Source: Nitriliruptoraceae bacterium
Lineage (GTDB): Bacteria > Actinomycetota > Nitriliruptoria > Nitriliruptorales > Nitriliruptoraceae
Direction of reading: 5' to 3'
Assembly: GCA_020832455.1 (NCBI GenBank)
Contig: JAFIEQ010000008.1
Location: 1 to 54,064, forward strand
DNA length: 54,064 nt
Both the position numbers and the translations under genes were made by a program. The notes under the pieces were generated by a model. That model was not told the DNA's origin. It worked only from the letters and a program-made list of their open reading frames with translations, and ran no database searches. Below, piece after piece: positions 16,042-24,125 of this stretch; position 1 is the first letter of the stretch, and every line of letters begins with the position of its first letter.

Positions 16042-16635
16042 TCAGTCGAGGACCGCGATCTCCGGGATCAGGTAGACGACGGTGAAGATGATGACCCAGA
16101 TGATGTCGACGAAGTGCCAGTACAGACCGATCATCTCGGTCTTGAGGTCCTGGTTCGGCTTGATCTTGCCGGTGAGCGACAGGGTGTAGAGGCTCAGCAG
16201 CAGCAGGATGCCGACGAACACGTGGATCCCGTGGAACCCGGTCAGGACGAAGAACGACGACGCGAACGGCGAACCACCGAGCTCGAGCCCCTCCCGGTAG
16301 AAGACCGTGAACTCGAAGACCTGCCCGCCGAGGAAGACCATCCCCTGGCCGGCCGTGGCCAGGACCCACAGCCGCATCCGGCGCAGGTCACCCCGGCTGT
16401 GGGCGCTGTGGGCGAGCACCATGGTGAGCGAGCTCATCAGCAGCACGAACGAGCTCACCGAGGTGAACGGGATGTCGAAGATCTCCACCCCTGGCCCCCC
16501 CGCGGTGGTGTCGAGGTAGAGGAGGTAGGCGGAGACGAAGGCCCCGAAGAACAGGAACTCGGAGCCGAGGAAGGTCCACATCGCGAGCTTGCGATGGTCC
16601 ATCCCCAGGGTGGTGGCGTGCGCCTCAGCGGACAC
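16042..16635 (-). CDS. ctaE: Cytochrome c oxidase subunit III
   Basis: A 197-aa, five-helix subunit III as in other actinobacteria. Characteristic stretches are KLAMWTFLGSEFLFFGAFVS, FFVLTGFHGIHVFVGILLLL and GLYWHFVDIIWVIIFTVVYL, including the conserved Glu in helix III (GGQVFEFTVFY) and the His pairs of the family. GTG 16635 is preceded by a strong AAGGAAGG region. It lies 78 bases after ctaD in the same direction. It does not bind redox metals; it stabilises subunit I and proton uptake. Confidence 0.95.
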   Translation of the reverse strand: MSAEAHATTLGMDHRKLAMWTFLGSEFLFFGAFVSAYLLYLDTTAGGPGVEIFDIPFTSVSSFVLLMSSLTMVLAHSAHSRGDLRRMRLWVLATAGQGMVFLGGQVFEFTVFYREGLELGGSPFASSFFVLTGFHGIHVFVGILLLLSLYTLSLTGKIKPNQDLKTEMIGLYWHFVDIIWVIIFTVVYLIPEIAVLD

Positions 16636-16713
16636 GGGGCCTGCCTTCCTTCACGTGACCCGGGCAGCGCGCTCGGTGGCGGCGCCCGGGGGTGTGGTCG
16701 TCGTCTCGGGTGG

Positions 16714-18639
16714 TCAGTGGGCGGCCGCGGTCGGCGCCGTGGCGTCGTGCTGGTCGTCGACCGGGTCGTCGTCATCACCCTCGGCGACCGGCTCGATGAT
16801 CCAGCCGTACATCCCGACCACGAGCCAGGTGATCCCGATACCGATCAGCCACCAGTTCAGGTAGACCAACCCGTAGCCGAGCGGGAAGAACCCGAGCGTC
16901 TGGACCAGCGGCCAGTACGAGGGATCCGGCATGTGGATGTGCTCGTCGTGCGCACCGGCCTCGTCGTGGTCCTCCGAGGCGCCCGCGGGGACCGGGATGG
17001 CCCGGCCGGACTCGTCCTCGGCGTACTTGCGGTGCCAGAACTCGTCGCGGTGGGTGACCGTCGGGATGACGTCGAAGTTGTGGAAGGGCGTCGGCGAGGG
17101 CGTGAGCCACTCCAGCGTGCGGGCATCCCAGGGGTCGTCGCCCGATGCCTCGCCGCTCTTGATGCTGGTGATCAGGTTGTAGAGGAACACCAGCGCGGAG
17201 AAGAACAGGACCACGAAGCCCAGCGAGGACAGCAGGTTGTAGAGCTCCACCGTGGACCCGAGCTCGCCGGGCAGGACCGCGGTCCGGCGCGGCTGGCCGA
17301 GCAGCCCCGACATGTGCATCGGGCCGAAGGTGAGGTTGAAGCCGAGCAGCCAGGTCCAGAAGTGCATCTTGCCGAGCTTCTCGCTCATCATCTTGCCGGT
17401 GACCTTGGGGAACCAGAAGTAGATCCCGGCGATCAGGCCGAACAGCGCCCCACCGAACAGCACGTAGTGGAAGTGGGCCACCACGTAGTAGGTGTCGTGC
17501 TGCTGGGCGTTGTGCGGGACGATCGCGTGCGTGACCCCGGAGAGTCCACCGATCGTGAACATCGAGATGAAGCCGATCGAGAACAGCATCGGGGTCGTGA
17601 ACCTGAGCTTGCCGCCCCACATCGTGAAGACCCAGTTGAAGATCTTGATGCCCGTGGGGACCGCGATGAACATGGTGGACAGCGCGAAGGCGGAGCGGGC
17701 CACCGGGCCGATCGCGGAGGTGAACATGTGGTGGGCCCACACCCCGAAACCGATGAACCCGATGGCGGCGCCGGCGAAGACGACCGCCGCGTAGCCGAAC
17801 AGTGGCTTGCGCGAGCCGACCGGCAGGATCTCCGAGACGATCCCCATCGCCGGGAGGATCATGATGTAGACCTCGGGGTGCCCGAACAGCCAGAACAGGT
17901 GCTGCCACAGGATCGGGTCACCGCCGGTGGCGGGGTTGAAGAACTGCGCCCCGAGCACCGCGTCCGCGTGGAGCATGAACAGCGCCACGGCGATGATCGG
18001 CAGGGCGAACAGCAGCAGGAAGTTGGTGACCAGCGCCATCCAGATGAACACCGGCATGCGCATGAAGGTCATCCCCGGCGCACGCATGTTCAGGATGGTG
18101 ACGATGAAGTTCACCGCCGCCGCCAGCGAGCTCACACCCAGGATCTGCAGGCCCACCGCGTAGTAGGCCATGTTGCTGACCGAGTCGAGCGACAGCGGCG
18201 CGTAGCCGACCCAGGAGCCGTTGGGGGCACCACCGAGGAAGAACGAGGTGTAGAGGAAGATGCCACCGAAGAGGTAGACCCAGTAGCTGAAGGCGTTGAG
18301 CCGCGGGAACGCCACGTCCCGGGCCCCGATCATCAGCGGGATCAGGTAGTTGAAGAAGGCCGCCGACAGCGGCATCACGACGAGGAACACCATCGTGATG
18401 CCGTGCATGGTGAAGACCTGGTTGTAGATCTCCTCGGTGAGCAGGCTCTGCTCCGCCTGCGCGAGCTGCGCCCGGATCAGGCCGGATTCCGCCCCGCCGA
18501 GGAAGAAGAACACCAGGACCGTGAAGAAGTACATGATCCCGATCTTCTTGTGATCGGTCGTGGTGAGCCAGGCCGTGAAGCCCGACTGGGCACGGGGGCG
18601 ACCGGAGTAGCCCTTGTGCTCCACCTCGGTGCTCGACAT
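16714..18639 (-). CDS. ctaD: Cytochrome c oxidase subunit I (aa3 type, A1 family)
   Basis: A 641-aa catalytic subunit that reduces oxygen and pumps protons. Metal ligands are readable: haem a His in QVFTMHGITMVF, CuB His and the cross-linked Tyr in WLFGHPEVYIMILPAMG (also the D-channel Glu, type A1), the CuB pair in VWAHHMFTS, and the haem a3/a histidines in DTYYVVAHFHYVLFGG. ATG 18639 has AAGGAGA upstream. Beyond the usual end the protein carries about 80 extra residues with two further helices (GFFPLGYGLVYLNWWLIGIG; WLVVGMYGWIIEPV), separated by a His/Asp-rich loop, possibly a subunit IV-like fusion. The huge open frame on the opposite strand is a GC-bias shadow. Confidence 0.97.
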   Translation of the reverse strand: MSSTEVEHKGYSGRPRAQSGFTAWLTTTDHKKIGIMYFFTVLVFFFLGGAESGLIRAQLAQAEQSLLTEEIYNQVFTMHGITMVFLVVMPLSAAFFNYLIPLMIGARDVAFPRLNAFSYWVYLFGGIFLYTSFFLGGAPNGSWVGYAPLSLDSVSNMAYYAVGLQILGVSSLAAAVNFIVTILNMRAPGMTFMRMPVFIWMALVTNFLLLFALPIIAVALFMLHADAVLGAQFFNPATGGDPILWQHLFWLFGHPEVYIMILPAMGIVSEILPVGSRKPLFGYAAVVFAGAAIGFIGFGVWAHHMFTSAIGPVARSAFALSTMFIAVPTGIKIFNWVFTMWGGKLRFTTPMLFSIGFISMFTIGGLSGVTHAIVPHNAQQHDTYYVVAHFHYVLFGGALFGLIAGIYFWFPKVTGKMMSEKLGKMHFWTWLLGFNLTFGPMHMSGLLGQPRRTAVLPGELGSTVELYNLLSSLGFVVLFFSALVFLYNLITSIKSGEASGDDPWDARTLEWLTPSPTPFHNFDVIPTVTHRDEFWHRKYAEDESGRAIPVPAGASEDHDEAGAHDEHIHMPDPSYWPLVQTLGFFPLGYGLVYLNWWLIGIGITWLVVGMYGWIIEPVAEGDDDDPVDDQHDATAPTAAAH

Positions 18640-18742
18640 CGCGGTGTCTCCTTCACGCTCCCGGGTGGCGTGGCCGGGGCGGTCGGTTCGGATCGTGCCT
18701 CGACGCGTCGGCCGTCACCGGCCGGCACGTGGTGGTGGGCGG

Positions 18743-19867
18743 TCAGCTCGGATCGAGGGTCATCAGGTACGCGACCAACGCGTCCAGTTCCTCGTCCGTG
18801 AGGTCCAGGTTGGGCATGCCGATCTGGTTGGGCGTGTCGTACTGCATCGGCTTGACCGAGTTCGGGTCCAGCAGCCACGCGCGCAGGTTCTCCTCGTCGA
18901 GATCCCGGATGGCGCCGACGAACTCCTGGCGGCTGAACAGGTGGGTCAGGTCCGGGCCGACGTTCGGCCCCCGGCTGCCGTCCTCCCAGACCTGGTGGCA
19001 GGACGCGCAGGCCGGACGGTTGTCCCCGAGGTCGTGGTAGAGCTCGCGGCCCTGTGCGGCGAGGGTGCCCTCGTCGGGAACCGCCGCCGGGGTCATCTGC
19101 TGCTCGACCCAGGTGTCGAAGTCCGCCTGGTCCATGGCGACCGCACGCGCGCGCATGTTGGCGTGCGACAGCCCGCAGTACTCCGCGCACTGGCCGAGGA
19201 AGCGACCGGGCTCGTCGGCCTGGATGTTCAGGAAGGTGGTCTGACCCGGGACCATGTCCTGCTTGCCGGCCAGACGCGGGATCCAGAAGGAGTGGAGGAC
19301 CCCCTGGTCGGGCGAGCGGGCCGGGTCGGCCGCGGTCATCTCCAGGCGGACCGGGGTCCCCACGGGGATCACGATCTCGTTCGCCGTGTAGATGTCGAAG
19401 TCGGGGTAGTAGTACTCGAACCACCAGCGGTGGCCGATCACCTCGACGGTGAGGAAGTCCTCATCGGGCTCGTCCATGATGTCGAAGATGCCCTGGACCG
19501 TCGGCACCGCGATCACGGCGAGGATGACCGCCGGGATGACGGTCCAGAAGATCTCCAGCCGGGTGTTGCCGTGGACCTGTGCGGGCAGGGACCCGTCGTC
19601 GTCCGGCCTCGTGCGGAACTTGATCACCGAGTAGATGATCAGGCCCTGCACGAGGATGAAGACGAACAGCGCGATCGCCGCGACCGGGATGATCAGGTCG
19701 TGGGGCGCTTGCGCGAAGGGACCCGCCGGGTCCAGCGCGTTCTGTTCGGCGTCACCGCAGGCGGCCAGCAGGACCGCGATCGACGCGATGCCCAGCGGCA
19801 GCCGCAGGCGACGTCGGCGAGAGGCAGCGGCGGAACCACCGATGGGGCGCGTGGCGTGCTCGCGCAA
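18743..19867 (-). CDS. ctaC: Cytochrome c oxidase subunit II with fused cytochrome c domain
   Basis: A 374-aa lipoprotein. The lipobox is IASIAVLLAACG at residues 25-36. Two anchor helices follow (LIIPVAAIALFVFILVQGLI; IFWTVIPAVILAVIAVP), then the CuA domain with GHRWWFEYYYP, His in VLHSFWIPRL and GQCAEYCGLSHANM. The last 100 residues are a class I cytochrome c domain: haem motif CASCH and an axial Met candidate in GMPNLDLTDEELDALVAYLM, as in caa3 enzymes. TTG 19867 is chosen because AGGAGA lies seven bases upstream and the lipoprotein signal starts just after. It heads the ctaC-D-E-F operon. Confidence 0.95.
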   Translation of the reverse strand: MREHATRPIGGSAAASRRRRLRLPLGIASIAVLLAACGDAEQNALDPAGPFAQAPHDLIIPVAAIALFVFILVQGLIIYSVIKFRTRPDDDGSLPAQVHGNTRLEIFWTVIPAVILAVIAVPTVQGIFDIMDEPDEDFLTVEVIGHRWWFEYYYPDFDIYTANEIVIPVGTPVRLEMTAADPARSPDQGVLHSFWIPRLAGKQDMVPGQTTFLNIQADEPGRFLGQCAEYCGLSHANMRARAVAMDQADFDTWVEQQMTPAAVPDEGTLAAQGRELYHDLGDNRPACASCHQVWEDGSRGPNVGPDLTHLFSRQEFVGAIRDLDEENLRAWLLDPNSVKPMQYDTPNQIGMPNLDLTDEELDALVAYLMTLDPS

Positions 19868-20214
19868 CGGGTCGTCTCCTCGTCGGGTGGGTCCTGAACG
19901 GACCCTTCGGTGTCGGTCGGAGCGACCTCCACACCGTGTCTGGCGTGGAGGAGGCCGACGTTCACGCCTCCGCCGCGTGAGCTCGTGCGTCGCGGGTGGG
20001 ACCGCTGCTCGTGCGGGCGACCGGAGGGGGGTCTCGCTTCCCGTTCGACCGTCGTGGACCGTCGAACGGGGGGCTGCGAACACCCACCGATCCGGAGGCT
20101 CGACGGGCCGTTCGTGCACGGCCCACCTGGCCGGACGGATGGTAGCCGTTCGGACGGGCCTCGACCGAACCGCACCGTGCTCGGCTCCGGGGGGCCCCGG
20201 ACCCGACCTCGCGC
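19868..20214. other. Long leader/intergenic region upstream of ctaC
   Basis: A 347-bp non-coding stretch between the ABC permease stop and the ctaC start, both minus strand. It holds a 10-bp-stem hairpin (20040-20070) and a 7-bp-stem hairpin (CCTCCAC 19926-19932 with GTGGAGG 19945-19951) only 60 bases before the ctaC start. A TACCAT box on the minus strand (20139-20144) is a weak -10 candidate. It is therefore likely a long structured 5' leader for the oxidase operon. Confidence 0.45.
20040..20070 (-). terminator. Strong hairpin between ABC permease and ctaC
   Basis: A perfect 10-bp stem, CCCGTTCGAC paired with GTCGAACGGG, with an 11-base loop. It sits 145 bases after the ABC permease stop and about 170 bases before ctaC. 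There is no following T tract on either strand. It could terminate the ABC operon or act in the ctaC leader. Confidence 0.45.
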
Positions 20215-21000
20215 TCAGGGCTCCCACCGGAACGTGCGCGAGGCCACCCCGATCGCCAGCACGCCCCAGACGACCAACCCGACGACCGCACCGACCGCCA
20301 CACCGCCGCCGTCCAGCGCCTGGCGGAGGGCGACACCCAGCGCCCCCACCGGCAGCGCCTGGCCGATGGCGGCGACCTGGTCGGGGAGCGCCTCGGCCTC
20401 GAAGGTCACCCCGCTGATCAGCAGCAGCACCAGGAACAACGCGTTCGACCCGGCCAGGGTGGCCTCGGCACGCAGCGTCCCGGCCATGAGCAGGCCGAGC
20501 GCGGTGAACACCACCGCCCCGAGTACGACCAGGACCGGCACCACCACCAGACCGGCCGTCGGCCGCCACCCGAGCGCGCCCACCGCCAGCCCGACCACGA
20601 GCAGGCTCTGCACGGCGAGCAGGCCCGCGACCGCGAGCCCCTTCGCGGCGAGGAACCCACGCTTGGACAGCGGGGTCGTCCCGAGCCGCTTGAGCACCCC
20701 GTACTTGCGCTCGAACGCGGTCTGGATCGCGACGGCCACCAGCCCGGTCGCGGCGACGGACAGCGCCAGCACCCCGGGGACCAGGAAGTCGACCGCATCG
20801 CGGTCACCGGTCGGCAGCACGTCGACCGTGCTGAAGAAGGCCAGGAAACCCAGCGGGATACCGAACGTGACGATCAGGCTCTCCGCCGACCGGACGAGCA
20901 GACGCAGCTCCATCCGGGTCTGGGCCAGCAGCGCCCGGGTCCGGGGTGTGGGCCCGCGACGCGTCGGCGGCGCGACGCCGAGAGGCGCATCGACACTCAC
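20215..21000 (-). CDS. ABC-2 type transporter permease
   Basis: A 261-aa membrane protein with six helices in ABC-2 arrangement: LIVTFGIPLGFLAFFS, VPGVLALSVAATGLVAVAIQ, the coupling-helix region ERKYGVLKRLGTTPLSKRGF, then LAVAGLLAVQSLLVVGLAVG, VVPVLVVLGAVVFTALGLL, ALFLVLLLISGVTF and a last helix before RTFRWEP. GTG 21000 overlaps the ATPase stop (GTGA), so the two are translated together. Exporters of this class move lipids, drugs or polysaccharides. Placement next to oxidase and haem A genes suggests, but does not show, a role in oxidase biogenesis. Confidence 0.9.
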   Translation of the reverse strand: MSVDAPLGVAPPTRRGPTPRTRALLAQTRMELRLLVRSAESLIVTFGIPLGFLAFFSTVDVLPTGDRDAVDFLVPGVLALSVAATGLVAVAIQTAFERKYGVLKRLGTTPLSKRGFLAAKGLAVAGLLAVQSLLVVGLAVGALGWRPTAGLVVVPVLVVLGAVVFTALGLLMAGTLRAEATLAGSNALFLVLLLISGVTFEAEALPDQVAAIGQALPVGALGVALRQALDGGGVAVGAVVGLVVWGVLAIGVASRTFRWEP

Positions 21001-21950
21001 GGCGCGACCGCCTCGTCGGCCCGGTCCGGGTCGCCGGCCTCGGCCGTCAGCTGCAGGAAGACCTCCTCGAGGCTGCGCTTGCCGGCCTGGAGCCGGCCGA
21101 GCAGGACGTCCTCGGCTTCCAGCCACCGCGCCAACGCCGCGATCAGCGACGGGTCGTTGGCCGCCTCGATCCGGTAGGTCCCCGGGCGTACCCGGTGGAC
21201 CGCCGCGCCCACCGCCGCCGACAACGCCGCGAGGTCGAGTTCCGCCTGGACGCTGAACTCGACCCCGACCGACGCCCCGTCGCGATGGGTGAGCTCCGCC
21301 GGGGTCCCGGCGGCGATCAGCCGGCCCCGGTCCACGATCGCGACCCGGTCCGCGAGCTGCTCGGCCTCGTCGAGCAGGTGGGTGGTGAGCACCACGGTGA
21401 CGCCGGCCTGTTTCAGCTCGGTGATGTGCGCCCAGGTGTCCCGCCGCGCGGCGACGTCCAACCCGGCCGTCGGCTCGTCGAGGAAGACCAGCTCCGGACG
21501 CCCGACGACGGCCAGTGCCAGCGACAGTCGCTGCTGCTGCCCGCCGGAGAGATCCCGGTACCGGGTGTCACGGACCTGGCCCAACCCGACGCGCTCGAGC
21601 AACCCGCGTGGATCGAGCGGGTCGGCGTGGAAGGCCGCGAACAGCTCCAGCACCTCCAACGGCCGCGCCATCGGGTAGACGCCGCCGTCCTGGAGCATCA
21701 CGCCGATGCGGGGCATGAGCGCATCCGCCTCACGGCGCGGGTCGAGCCCCAGGACCCGCACCGTGCCCGCGTCGGGGACCCGGTAGCCCTCGCAACACTC
21801 GATGGTGGTGGTCTTGCCCGCGCCGTTCGGGCCGAGCAACGCCAGCGTCTCGCCGGATGCCACCTCGAGGTCCAGGTCGTCCACCGCCGTGAGCGCGCCG
21901 TACCGCTTGGTCAACCCGTCCAACACGATCGCGGGTGCAGCCACCACCAC
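20997..21950 (-). CDS. ABC transporter ATP-binding protein (DrrA/CcmA-like)
   Basis: A 317-aa nucleotide-binding subunit. Walker A is LLGPNGAGKTTTIECCEGY, the Q-loop is GVMLQDGGVYP, the signature is DLSGGQQQRLSLALAVVG, Walker B is LVFLDEPTAGLDVAARRD and the switch His is in VVLTTHLLDEAEQL. After residue 220 there is a DrrA-type C-terminal extension. GTG 21950 (or 21947) is chosen, with AGGAG just upstream; longer open sequence to 22175 runs through the predicted small-RNA promoter and is not coding. It partners the permease encoded immediately downstream. Confidence 0.93.
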   Translation of the reverse strand: MVVAAPAIVLDGLTKRYGALTAVDDLDLEVASGETLALLGPNGAGKTTTIECCEGYRVPDAGTVRVLGLDPRREADALMPRIGVMLQDGGVYPMARPLEVLELFAAFHADPLDPRGLLERVGLGQVRDTRYRDLSGGQQQRLSLALAVVGRPELVFLDEPTAGLDVAARRDTWAHITELKQAGVTVVLTTHLLDEAEQLADRVAIVDRGRLIAAGTPAELTHRDGASVGVEFSVQAELDLAALSAAVGAAVHRVRPGTYRIEAANDPSLIAALARWLEAEDVLLGRLQAGKRSLEEVFLQLTAEAGDPDRADEAVAP

Positions 21951-22097
21951 CGTGCTCCTGGACGTCGGGCGGCGGAGCGTACCCAGACGGTCCGCCACGA
22001 CCCGTTGCGGACGCTCGGATCGGGGCCGGCGAGCGGCGCCAGGGGGCGGACGGCGACGCTCGGCTGTGAGGGAAACGTGAAGGTTGCCTCCCCAGGG

Positions 22098-22126
22098 TGG
22101 ACACCCGGGTACCACGTAGCTATCGT
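22098..22126 (+). promoter_or_regulatory. Sigma-70-type promoter TGGACA-17-TATCGT
   Basis: The -35 box TGGACA (22098-22103) and -10 box TATCGT (22121-22126, matching TANNNT) are separated by exactly 17 bp. The predicted start is near 22133, directly before the first hairpin of the candidate small RNA. The same -35 hexamer and spacing occur at the HTH gene promoter at 34669. Confidence 0.6.
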
Positions 22127-22132
22127 TGTCAC

Positions 22133-22190
22133 AGCAGCGTTTCGCTGCGCGGCCCCATGTGTCCCCCCGTCGCATGGGGCCGCACCTTTT
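22133..22190 (+). ncRNA. Candidate small RNA: two abutting hairpins with C6 loop and T tract
   Basis: Directly after a well-formed promoter come hairpin 1 (GCAGCG-TTT-CGCTGC, 22134-22148) and, with no gap, hairpin 2 with an 11-bp perfect stem (GCGGCCCCATG 22149-22159 with CATGGGGCCGC 22173-22183). The hairpin 2 loop contains CCCCCC. ACCTTTT follows, giving a rho-independent terminator. The transcript would be about 58 nt and non-coding. C-rich loops recall the actinobacterial 6C RNA, which has two C6-loop hairpins; only one loop fits here. Alternatively it is an attenuated leader of prmA, whose start is 263 bases downstream. The remaining bases 22191-22452 show nothing else. Confidence 0.55.
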
Positions 22191-22452
22191 CTCCGGCCTT
22201 CTCCCCGGGACGTACGGGGCTCACGCCGACCCGAGTGGCCGCCCGGGACGTGGGTGCTCGCGCCGCCTCGTCCGGCGACGCGGATCAGAGCCCGCGCGAC
22301 GCCGAGGCGACCGGGCGCACGGTCCGGCGACCACCGACGACCGCGCCCACGGTGGCCGGTCCACCGGGTCCGACCACCGCCGGACGGTCTACCCTGCCCC
22401 GGCTGACGACGGCGCACCGGCCGCCGTCCCCGACCACCTCGACGGAGCGCTC

Positions 22453-23328
22453 GTGCCCGACGCAACCGCCCGGCTCGAGGTCGCGGTCCGGCCCGAGCGT
22501 CGGGAGCTGGTCTCCGCACACCTGTGGGCCGCGGGGGCGCTCGGCGTGCTCGATGGTGGGGATGGCCTCACCGCGTGGTTCCCCGCCGCGGGGGCGACGG
22601 CGCCGGTCCTGGACCTGCACAGCCCGGTGCCCGAACTGCTGCCCACGGCGCTGCACTGGTCGATCGAGGCGGACCGGGACTGGCAGGCCGAGTGGAAGGC
22701 CACGATCGCGCCGGTCGATGCCGGACGGTTCACCATCGTGCCCACCTGGCTCGCGGACGGGCACCGACCCCGTCCCGACGAGGAGACGCTCGTCCTCGAC
22801 CCGGGACGCGCCTTCGGGACCGGGCACCACGCGACGACCACCCTGTGCCTGGAGCTGCTCGACGATCTCGACCTGGGCGACGCGTTGGCGGGGCGTGCGG
22901 TCGCCGACGTCGGGTGCGGGACCGGGGTCCTGGCCATCGCCGCGGCCCGACGTGGCGCGTCGCCGGTGGTCGGGGTGGACATCGACGCCGACGCGGTGGC
23001 GGTCTCCCGGGCCAACGTCGCGGCCAACGACGTCGACGTCGAGCTCGCGATCGGCAGCGTCGGGGACCTCGCGGGCCCGGCCGACATCGTGTGCGCCAAC
23101 CTGGTCACCGACGTGGTCGTCCAGCTGGCCGACGCGCTCGTCGCCCACACCCGGCAGGCGCTGATCGTCAGCGGGGTCGCCAGCGCCAGACGGGACCTGG
23201 CCGCGGCCGCGTTGGAGCGCGCCGGCGCGCGGGTGGACGAGGTCCGGACCCGCGACGGCTGGGTCGCGCTGCTCGCGCGCCCGCTCGACACGCCCGACAC
23301 GCCCGACACGGTCGAGGTGGCCCCATGA
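22453..23328 (+). CDS. prmA: Ribosomal protein L11 methyltransferase
   Basis: A 291-aa enzyme that trimethylates ribosomal protein L11 with SAM. The N-terminal L11-recognition domain has RRELVSAHLWAAGALGVLDG and WQAEWKATIAPV; the linker motif DPGRAFGTGHHATTTLCLEL is highly characteristic; SAM motif I is VADVGCGTGVLAIAAAR, followed by VVGVDIDADAVAVSRANVAA and the active-site region IVCANLVTDVV. GTG 22453 is chosen because GGAG lies five bases upstream and homology begins here; the longer open frame runs through the small-RNA locus. The C-terminus contains a DTPDTPDT triplet-repeat tail. Its stop overlaps the next gene (ATGA). Confidence 0.92.
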   Translation: MPDATARLEVAVRPERRELVSAHLWAAGALGVLDGGDGLTAWFPAAGATAPVLDLHSPVPELLPTALHWSIEADRDWQAEWKATIAPVDAGRFTIVPTWLADGHRPRPDEETLVLDPGRAFGTGHHATTTLCLELLDDLDLGDALAGRAVADVGCGTGVLAIAAARRGASPVVGVDIDADAVAVSRANVAANDVDVELAIGSVGDLAGPADIVCANLVTDVVVQLADALVAHTRQALIVSGVASARRDLAAAALERAGARVDEVRTRDGWVALLARPLDTPDTPDTVEVAP

Positions 23329-24125
23329 GCACCCCGCGCCTGATCCGCCCCGGGGCGCGCACGGTGCTCGCCGCCGCGCTCGCCACCGTGCTGCTGGCCG
23401 CCTGCGTGGAACCGGACCTGGAACCGGAGACCGAACCCACCGCGGAGGACGAACCGCTCGGGGCGGAGGTCCTGGACCCGACCACCGATGCGCTGATCAC
23501 CTCCATCGAGGAGCTGACCGACACCGTCGCGCAGGCCCGCGCGGCGTTCGTCGAGGCGGCCGACGGGGACGAGCAGGCGGCCGCGGACGGCCTCGACCTG
23601 CTCCTGCGCGACCCGGACGATCCCGCCGACGGCCCGGGGTTGCTGCCGGCCCGCACCCTGGAACGGGAGCTGGCCGGCCGGGACGTGGATCAGCTGTCCG
23701 CCACCGTCAGCCTGGCACGCGATGCGGGCGGGACGCTCGGGCGGGCGACGGTGGAGACGCTGCGCGAGAGCGTCGCGGGCGACCTCGGCGCCTGGGAACG
23801 CGACGCCGAGGGCGTGGTCGCGACCGCGCAGGCGGCCGGTCGGGGGATCACCGACGTCGAGGCCGCCACCGCGGACATCCTCACCCTGCCCGGCGACGGC
23901 ACCCGCGCGTTGGCCTGGGCCACGCTCGCCGTCGAGGGGTCGGATGCGCAGGTGCGTGCCGCGGCTGCCGAGCGGGCTGCCGGCCACCTCGGCGTGGTGC
24001 TGCTCGCGCTCGAGGCGCTGCTCGACCCCGACGGGCCCGACGACGCCACCGACGACACGGACGACCAGGACGCGGACGACCCCGACGTGCCCGACCCTGA
24101 CGACGCCACCGAGGAGGACGGATGA
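23325..24125 (+). CDS. Acidic lipoprotein, function unknown
   Basis: A 266-aa protein with a clear lipoprotein signal: basic start, VLAAALATVLLAACVEPD with the lipobox Cys at about residue 27. The mature part is helical and Glu/Asp/Ala-rich (TSIEELTDTVAQARAAFVEA), and the last 30 residues are almost only Asp, Pro, Thr and Glu. ATG 23325 overlaps the prmA stop and its own stop overlaps the next start (both ATGA), so it is embedded in an operon of two RNA/protein methyltransferases. No family recognised. Confidence 0.7.
   Translation: MSTPRLIRPGARTVLAAALATVLLAACVEPDLEPETEPTAEDEPLGAEVLDPTTDALITSIEELTDTVAQARAAFVEAADGDEQAAADGLDLLLRDPDDPADGPGLLPARTLERELAGRDVDQLSATVSLARDAGGTLGRATVETLRESVAGDLGAWERDAEGVVATAQAAGRGITDVEAATADILTLPGDGTRALAWATLAVEGSDAQVRAAAAERAAGHLGVVLLALEALLDPDGPDDATDDTDDQDADDPDVPDPDDATEEDG

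Noticed and set aside
16012-18801. 929-codon open frame on the plus strand opposite ctaD/ctaE
   Set aside because: It is exactly antisense to two clearly identified oxidase genes, and its product is Arg/Glu/His/Asp-rich without any domain; typical GC-bias artefact.
22133-22190. Firm assignment as 6C RNA
   Set aside because: The 6C family has C6 in both loops; here the first loop is TTT. Kept only as a candidate small RNA.
22126-22452. N-terminal extension of prmA starting at 22126
   Set aside because: It would begin inside the predicted small RNA and encode an Arg/Gly-rich stretch with no PrmA similarity; GTG 22453 has a proper ribosome site.
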